Shown here in pieces: positions 55,901-64,000 of a stretch of DNA of 64,000 nucleotides (the stretch's first letter is position 1; every line of letters begins with the position of its first letter). The notes under the pieces are model-generated. The model made no database searches. It worked only from the letters and a program-made list of their open reading frames with translations, and was not told the origin of the DNA. Source of the DNA: Eutrigla gurnardus (taxonomy: Eukaryota; Chordata; Actinopteri; Perciformes; Triglidae). Made by a program: the position numbers and the translations under genes. The stretch spans positions 26,012,090 through 26,076,089 of the forward strand of contig OY741265.1 in the NCBI GenBank assembly GCA_963514095.1, read 5' to 3'.

Positions 55901-58891
55901 ACATTGATTAATCATTAATCCAGATTTATCAATATACATAGCAATCAGAGAAGGAAGAGTGGGGACTGGATTGAGTGCAGCAGATGATTCCCACAGCATC
56001 TTCTGACCACTCAGCAAGACCTGGCGCCAACAAGGGTAATAAAACCTGGAGAGAGCCGGGAGAACAGCTAGACCAGCTTAGACCTAGAGTCGTTCCACTA
56101 CCAAGCGTGCACGTGGCTGATGTAGGGTTGTAGGAAAGAGGAATGGATCAAATCGGACTTGGGCTGGCCCAGCAACAGATCAGATACTGTTGTGGTCACA
56201 TCTTGCTGAAACCTGGTTCTGACATGAGATCCCAGATCAGCGTGTTCCACTCCATAGAGCGCAGGACTGCAGTGAGTTGAGAGGAGGCAGGTTATTTGCA
56301 ATGTTGACCCTTGTTGCTCAAACACAGTCACAGTCGATGGACAATGTTTGCCTGATGTTGAATTTTTAATGTTAGCATCTTAGGATATTCAGCGCTGCTG
56401 CTTTATAAAAAATATCCCAAAACCATCTCTCTACTTCAGTCATGGACAAGTGAGGATGATAGATCAAACACCCCAAGGCGTTGCCACTATTTCGGCTCTC
56501 CGCTTATGGAGCCGGGTGAACGGTCACCTGGGAACTTAGGAGGCTCGGATTAGCTTGGCATGCAGTAGGTACATCACTAGTAATTTGGTTTGAAAACTCT
56601 TCTGACATTTGCTCGTGGTTGCTCTTCGTCACCGTTTTAGGAGGAGGAAATAATAATACATTTAAAAAAAGCCAACCAGCTTATAAAATTATATATATTT
56701 CTTTTAAAATACATTCTGTATGGTTGAGCAAAAAATAAATAAAAAAAATAATTTCCAGGGTTTGGTTGTATTGTTCAATAACTTGCAAATTAGTCTTGAA
56801 AACCAACATGAAAAAGAAAGGTATAAGGATTGGGGATGGTGATCCTGCTTTAAAAAAAATTGTTATATTTTTGCCATATCGCCCACTCACCCAGCAAACT
56901 GCAATTTGTCCTGCAACCCTGTGGTGTACAACCGCAATAACTGACCCTTAATTACTGTGTTATTTTGTACAATCTTATGATTCACAATAGCTTCCATTGT
57001 CGTGGTGACAACAGTTTGATCACCACCAAGCACAAAAAAATAACGAGAGGCACTCACAGCCAAAAACACTGTGCACTTTAAGCAGTGTTTCAATCACCAG
57101 CATATCCGAGCTGTCTATCCAAACCAGGCTTAATAAATGACAGGCAATGGGACAACCAGTTTCTCACTACAGCAACACAATCAGGCCTCGGCCACAATTA
57201 CAGCAGCAAACTGTTCATGCAACTGCATCAACAAAGCTCAGTCTGAACAGCCTGGAGATGTGGGCGTAAAGTAATGACATGAAGAAATGATGCAAACATC
57301 TGGCACCACAGTAAGAAACATACTATATTTCAAGGCTATCGTCGTCACTGAAGCAGCAATGAGGTTGTTGTCATGCCGAGTGTCCTGAGAGTGCAGTATG
57401 GCCCTCCATTAACACAATGTCCAGCTGCCTGAATGGACCAGGACCAGACCGGGGATGAGGGACACACAATGGAGAACAAAGGCCAAGTAGGTGCTATGTG
57501 GGGGGAGAGAGAGCAGTCGACAGCAGGGCCGGCATGACACAAAATCAATCATCTGTTTCAGGCCAAACAAGCCAACCTCTGTCTGTTTGAGCCTCAGTAA
57601 CCTAGGGGAGGCAAAGAGAAGAGACGAGCAAAAATACTGCTGCCTGCTCCTCTACCTCAGTTTCCCTTCTCGCCTCTGAAGTCGAGCTGAAAGGCGGCTG
57701 CTACTGTGGAATAAATTAACCATCATGATAAATACTTAACCATGACAGCAGCAAACCTGAAAGGAAAATAAACTACAGACCTTACCCCAAATGAAATTAT
57801 ATTATTATTATTATTAAATTCAATAGAGTTGTTCCAATACTAGTATAAGTAATGTCTCAGATATATTCTCAAACGCTGGATCAGGTATCAATGCAATGCG
57901 ATACCAAGTTATCTTAATATTTATCAGCTCATTTGAGCAACACAGGAACCACAACGCTATCAATTGGTTCATCCTGCCAGATCAGTCCTGCAAATGTGAA
58001 AACTAGTACTACAAACCTGTAGATACAAACTCACGCATCCAGTTGTTTGAATGATATGTTTTCACAGCAATAGAAAATAGATATTAGATGTATTATGAGC
58101 TGTTTAACTCTTTTTGTTTTTAAACTAACTGGTATCAGATCAGTGCTCAGGTGTCAGAATCAGTATTGGGAAGGGGGAAATTGCAAAAGTGCGTATAAAT
58201 CAGCCTTCAATCTTCACTATAGCAATAGTCCCTAAAAGCCTGTTCCCAAATGTGGGGAGGGATATTTTCAGGTAGTATTATAGCAGAGGCATGAAGTCCT
58301 CAACTGTCATCTCGCTATTAGATAAGCTCTTGCTCTGGCATAACATAAACCAGAGACACCCTCTGACTCTCACACGTGATCTCACAGCATGACAAACACA
58401 TTTACATGACATTTCCATTTCCTCTTTTGGCCGACAGTCTTAATCGGAGCGACATGAGGGCTTGCCCTGGCCCCACCTCGCCACAAGAGTCGCAGCACCA
58501 CACATATGTGAGACGAGCCAATGCAAGGTTGCAAGGTGTCACACTTAGTAAAATCACAGAGGATTGGCTGCCATTTTGAACTGCTGTAGGGGTTTAATTG
58601 TCACACTATGACTGACTGTTTCACCTTGGAAATGAACACAACAGAGCTAAAGAAAATGCCTTGAGAAAAAGTGTGTGTGTGTGTGGGAACCATTTGCTCA
58701 AGGTGACAGAACAAGGCCCCTGTGAACTGGAAAAACCTGGCACCAGACATTTGTTTCCTCTTTTGTTTTTAGCACTGCTGCTGTGCATTACAAAACAGGG
58801 CAGCTGTGAGCGGGTTGGTGTCGAGTGGCTTGACTTTGGTGCAAACGCTCTCTTGGTTGTTTTTCTTCTGCCCTGCTTCTTATTTGCTCTC

Positions 58892-58948
58892 CCCCTCTCT
58901 CTCTCTCTCTCTCTCTCTCCCTCTCTCCCCCTCTCTCTCTCTCTCTCT
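58892..58948. repeat. (CT)n microsatellite
   Basis: CT runs with CCCCCT interruptions. Confidence 0.95.
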
Positions 58949-60360
58949 GGCTAACAACACCTTCTGAGTAAACACACATGGAAACGCGCTTGTACATTTT
59001 GCTATCTTGGGATCACCTCACACAAAGTGTTTGGTATTTTAATCATTATTTGGTCTGCTTAGTTAGGCTTCGTGAAAGAAAGAGGAAAGGGTGGTAGAGG
59101 AAAGAGAGGGGAGGGTTAATGCAGTGAAGCCTAAAATGTCTGCCTGCATTTTTAAAAGGTGGACAGACAACTCTGAATATTGGTGAGCTTTTTTTTTCCT
59201 GTTGTAAGCTCAGCCAAGTATGACAAGAAAGCGAGACCGGCAGCCTGACAGTGAGAGAAAGAAAAGGAAATGAAGGACAAAACATAAGCGTGCAACAAAA
59301 CAAGAACAAGAGAGGGGGGTATGATTACGTAGATTGCCTGCCTCACCCCCCTTTCGGCCTTGTTTTTTTCCCCCCAGCCTTCTCCTCCATTATTCTCCCA
59401 AGAAGCACTGCTTCTCGGCACGAAACAGAATTAACCAGCGCAGCCCTCTGCAACACCGCTCCCCCAACACAGAGGAAATGCTGCGCCCCATTGGATTAGC
59501 TCCAGAGCCTTTGCACCAATAGGAATGCGCCGGTGAGGCAGGCGTCAGAGTGAGCGACTTGTTTTTAACCCCGTTGTGCAAGACGGCAAGCCACACAACA
59601 CAGCAGCTGCAGAGAGGCAGACACAGAGACGGGAAGGTAGATGGATCGCAGCTATATCTGTCCCCGAAATTAAAAGGAAAGGCAGGAAGTATCTCACAGC
59701 AGTCTCTCACACTGAAGAAATCAGAAAAATTATCTACATGAAATGAATCTTAAAAACATTTTTAAATTTCATATGCTAAAATTTTTTTAATTATATATGT
59801 AGGTGCGACTTAATGGCTTATTATTTGTATACAACACTCAAGGCTTGTCTTCAGTGGCTACATGCTAATAAAAAGCAGAGACAAAATGCACACAATTGCT
59901 TCTTGCTTATGAGAATTTAATATTTCTGCAGATGCAAAACACTGGCTTGGTTGACTTAGTCACACAGGCACTACACACACAATCCTTATTAACATATCAA
60001 TAGCTACACCTGCCCTCCATGTAATGATAGAGTGGCATCAGCATGCAAATGGAAAGCTAAAAGAACAGCCTTTTCCCCCCAACCCCCCAATTCCTATTCC
60101 TCACAGCAACACTCCCTTGCTCCCTCTTCTCCAACCGTCTGCAACGAGACAGAATCCTGTCTTCTTCTTTTGGAAGTGGGCCAATATCCTTCTTCACTAC
60201 CATCTTGTAACACACACACACACTAACATTTCTTGTTTTGTGACCACTGTGAATGAGACCCCAGTAAACAAGAAAACCTGGGCCAGGCTAACCTTGCATG
60301 CGTGCACCTCAGATCCCCAACGTTTCAGGGGCCCGTAGTGGGTCTATCCTGCAGATGGAT

Positions 60361-60562
<202 letters not shown>

Positions 60563-61380
60563 CTACCGCTCAAGGCAGTCCTCTTTCATTAATTGTTGTA
60601 ACTCAACACCTCAAACACATGAATCTCACATAATGTGAAGCTGCTTGAGGAGGCCTGGAAAACCAACATGGCGGGTCAGTTCAAGGCAGAGTGGCAACAT
60701 GCAGCAGTTCATTCTTAGCTTTCCCAGGGTGGCAGGTTGAGTTAAGAAGGCACACCAGGGTCAGGGGGAAGTGCTGGAGGGGCTCATGTTTCCAATGGTT
60801 CTGAGAGGCCAGGTTTGCAAGTTGCAGCCCACACAGTCTATTAAAAGATGTGAGACATATTCAGGGAATGTGAGTCGCAACCAATGAAAACAAGGCTCAG
60901 TGTGCTGCAATCTGGCTTCCAACAGGCACCGGGATCAATCCAAATACTTGATGCTGGCTGAACGGGCCCCAGCAGGGCACAGGTGTAATCTTTGTACTCA
61001 TGAAGCAAGGTCGACGACGGCTCAGAAAAACACATGGCTGCCCGAGGCCACAAATTAATTTTTAAAACTCAAAACAGTTTATTAAGTGGATTTTTAAAAT
61101 CAGGCGTGAATGGAATGTAGCCTACTTGGTTTGCGAGTGCAGTACTTTTATGAGCACCAAATGACCGTGACTATGACGGACTCACATGACACCTGATTTT
61201 GCGATACTAATCAATCATATCTTAGAAAAGATTTTTGCCAGAGCAGAAATTCTAATGTCTAAAAGTATGACCAGCAGAAGTTACGACAGCTCAGACCCAA
61301 ATATCCCTGCAGGGAGGTAGTCACACATCCGGTGACACATTTATTGACCTAACCATGTCCGATAGAGCAAAAATAACGTC

Positions 61381-61385
61381 TCTCT

Positions 61386-61434
<49 letters not shown>
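61381..61434. repeat. Compound (CT)(GT)(GC) microsatellite
   Basis: TCTCTCTCTG, then about 20 GT units, then GCGCGC. Confidence 0.95.
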
Positions 61435-63482
61435 CTTGCTTGCTTGCTGTGTCCACTGCTCCGGACTCAGGGCGCAGCACAATACGAGGCTACGTGGTGC
61501 AGCTGAATGGAGCACAGCTACTCAGGCGACGGTTAGGGCAGCCATTAGTGCTCGGAGAACGCGGGGTCCTAATAAATATAAAACCCTCGCCAAAGCGGAA
61601 AAAACACACCACACGCAGGGAACGGCGCTATTTAATCTCTACAACCATTTCCCAGAATCACTTGTCACCTATGGTAGCTCACAGTTGTGTTTTGTTGCAC
61701 CTAAAATGATTATCAAATGCTGTGGACAAGACAAGGCATGGCTTTATCTTGGAAGCAGGTCATGATTCCTAAACATGAACTCTCTCACAATCAACATCAC
61801 AATGATCGAGTCACGCAACGGTATTCAAAAAAATTAACAGCTTCGAGTCGAAACTTGGTCGAAACTTGTGACTGCTGCATTCCGACTCGACAATGCTATT
61901 CGCACGTTGAAATAAAAATGGAGGCTAAAAAAGGAAACAAGAGCTCCCCTCTAAAATACCACTCATTTCTCTAAACCGCCGCCTAGGCTGGGGGTTGGTA
62001 GGTGGGGGAGGTGTACAGAAGAGCAAGTCACTACCCAACAGATCTGGTTTTCTGATTGCTAGGTACCACACGCACACAGCACATACACACGTACACAGTA
62101 ACACACAGAGGGAAACAAGGAAACAATAACACGCACAAATACAGAAAACACAACCGAGCTTTCAGCTTGATTTACACGCCTGAACGAAGTTAGGAATGTT
62201 GCCAAAGACAAATGCATTAACATTGTGTAGCCAAACACCACCGTGATGCAGACACCATGTTTTCATAAAACTAAACGTATTAATCCAGAAAGCCACTGCA
62301 ATAATGAGCTCAGCTGACAGATACGTCTTCGGATGTACACGTAGCGAAAGGTCCACGGAATGTGTGCTAAGGCACTGGTTCAAAATTGGGACACAATCAG
62401 TTGGAAAACATCCAAAAAGTTAGCTTAAGGGCTAATATAGCATTTGTTGCCTATGGCTCGTCTGCTAACGTGAACCAGCACAGCAGCTGGTTGCTTAGCT
62501 AACATGAGTCGCAAATAATGATCAAATTGCAAGTTGTGTCGTGGATAACTTTTAAAAAATTCGACAGTTTCGTGGTCCCGGAACAATATTGTACACGTTG
62601 CTGTCAAAATAACGCTGCCAGAGAAATGTTTCGGCTCGAACAAAACAAGTTTGCATATTACCGTATGCGGTGTGATTCAGAACTTCCTTGGCCATGAGAT
62701 GGGATGCAGGTCTAACCTTCTACTCTCAACCTCATAACAACTGTGCAACAAACGTGAATTAACTACCTACAATGTGCTGCTTTTAGGGCAACGTTGGGGA
62801 AGGGTAAACATCTGCGGAACTACATTATAGAAACTTGCTCAACAAACACAATATTTATTTATTAATACTTCAAAACGACACCAATGTAATAGCTTTATAG
62901 GCTTTGGGCAAAACACAATATCTATAATTAATAATATAACAATACCCAAGTGTGGGTTTATTCCTGAAGGAAAACTGAGGGGGGGAACTGAACGGAAGGC
63001 AACCCTAATGGACTAAACGTTACACGAGTCAAACTCCTGAAAACTTGCAGAATGGTGTTAACAGCTTTGGGGACACGGTTGCTTAAAGTGACGTTACAAT
63101 GCTGGCTTCTATAAAAAATAGTTATGTGGTGTATTCCCAGACTAACAAGGTAGCTATCAAAAACAACACGAGGAGCTGATCAAAAAGTCATGGAAGATCA
63201 GTCCAAACACAGCTAAGAGCAGCCCTGCAAGGCAAACCATCAACATGGGGACCGTGTTAGCCAGCCAAGCAAGCCACTTTAAAGTGGAAAGATATTGAGG
63301 ACAACCAACTAATGTTCTAATAAACTTAAGTCGACGCTAAGTAGTTAGCCATGTTGGGTAGCGTTAGCTTCATGGCTATGTTTGGTTTACTGAAAACAAG
63401 ACCAGTACGTGTGTTATACTTATGTTAACAGTTACTGCCTCCATTATAGAGGGTGATATTAACATAACATAAAAGTACTCAC

Positions 63483-63554
63483 CTAAAGAGGCATTCCAAA
63501 CTTGAACAAACGAGGCAAATGCATGTACAGTGGGTCCTTAGAGTATCCCAACAT
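63483..63554 (-). CDS. Upstream ORF in candidate setd5 exon 1 (23 aa)
   Basis: ATG at 63554, 23 codons beginning MLGYSKDPLYMH, and its TAG stop is exactly the last three bases of the exon before GTGAGT. No similarity recognised. Confidence 0.25.
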   Translation of the reverse strand: MLGYSKDPLYMHLPRLFKFGMPL

Positions 63555-63900
63555 CAAATCCAACCAGACCAGTAGGCCTGTGGGTCGGCCTCGGAGTCTC
63601 CTGTATCCTTTGCCCCTAAAAGTAGCTCCCTCTCCAGGGGTAGGAAACAAACTTCTCAATGTCTCCCAAGCATAGGCGGAAAGTTAAATTCCCTGTCCTG
63701 TTCAGGTGCACTGCATCCATTGAGTGTCTGTTATAGATCCCCGGTGGATAAATCCATGTATTTTAATGTATTGTATATACAGTCGCTATTTATAATGGGG
63801 TATATGCTGCTGTATGTGATACAGGGCTCTGATTCTGTCTCGGGTCCTTACATTCGCAGAGGCGCCCATCCCCCTCCTCACCGGCATCGACCGCGGGTCC
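63483..63900 (-). other. setd5: Candidate setd5 first (non-coding) exon
   Basis: CCTCTTTAG followed by GTGAGTACTT is a strong donor at 63482. Upstream in transcript sense the sequence becomes GC- and CpG-richer towards the window edge (about 63840-64000), as at a promoter. The 5' limit is unknown and the exon is joined to the start-codon exon only by inference. Confidence 0.4.
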
Positions 63901-64000
63901 CAGCGAAACTGACACACAACCACGCCACGGGGTTTCCCTGACGACAGTGCAGGGGCTCTCTCCTTGGGCGGCCCTTACTGCGATGTCCCGCCTCTCGACA
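63840..64000. promoter_or_regulatory. CpG-richer edge, possible setd5 promoter
   Basis: GGCGCCCATCCCCC, GGCATCGACCGCGGGTCC and GGGCGGCCC lie in a window that is otherwise AT-rich. No TATA box is seen. The promoter may extend beyond the window. Confidence 0.35.

Overview
The window looks like teleost (probably percomorph) genomic DNA. It has spliced vertebrate genes with GT-AG introns, very long CA/TG microsatellites, teleost-type hAT, Tc1-like and TTAA-flanked short DNA transposons, and tRNA-derived SINEs. No bacterial, viral or organellar gene organisation is seen. There are two protein-coding genes, arranged tail to tail. All protein identities rest on my reading of the translated exons and memory of the families; no database search was run.

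Left part (1 to about 12.6 kb, + strand): the 3' half of an LHFPL tetraspan gene, most likely lhfpl4. Visible are one 237-nt exon with the second extracellular loop and the fourth membrane span, a 17-nt microexon, and a terminal coding exon. The upstream exon(s) lie outside the window. Introns hold a 9-bp minisatellite, a TTAA-flanked MITE, a hAT element with a perfect 8-bp target duplication, and two copies of one dispersed repeat.

Middle (about 12.6 to 24.3 kb): intergenic space between the two 3' ends. It contains a 40-bp minisatellite, a tRNA-derived SINE, a promoter-like GC-rich patch at about 18.65-18.87 kb with a TATA/MEF2-like box and a good splice donor, and a CpG-rich patch with a perfect CRE. 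That patch has been split by a 1.56-kb Tc1-like transposon carrying a broken transposase exon.

Right part (about 24.3 to 63.9 kb, - strand): setd5, a SET-domain chromatin regulator related to KMT2E. I could join 23 coding exons whose phases all match. Together they give 4,470 nt, or 1,489 residues plus stop. They run from an MSIVIALGVTT start at 46747 to a TAG at 26315. The model has a degenerate PHD-like Cys cluster, a SET core with FIRRSCTPN in place of the usual NHSC, a Cys-rich post-SET segment, an Ala/Gln tract and a long Ser/Pro-rich C-terminus. One intron uses a GC donor. Two candidate 5'UTR exons each carry a short upstream ORF. The region between them is a 16.5-kb intron.

The lhfpl4-setd5 convergent pair matches the order I recall from mammals (SETD5 next to LHFPL4), which supports both gene names. 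I saw no CRISPR, operon or other microbial system. The points most worth following up are the lhfpl4 microexon that would switch the C-terminus, the GC-AG intron, a hairpin centred on a setd5 splice donor, and the intergenic promoter-like patches.
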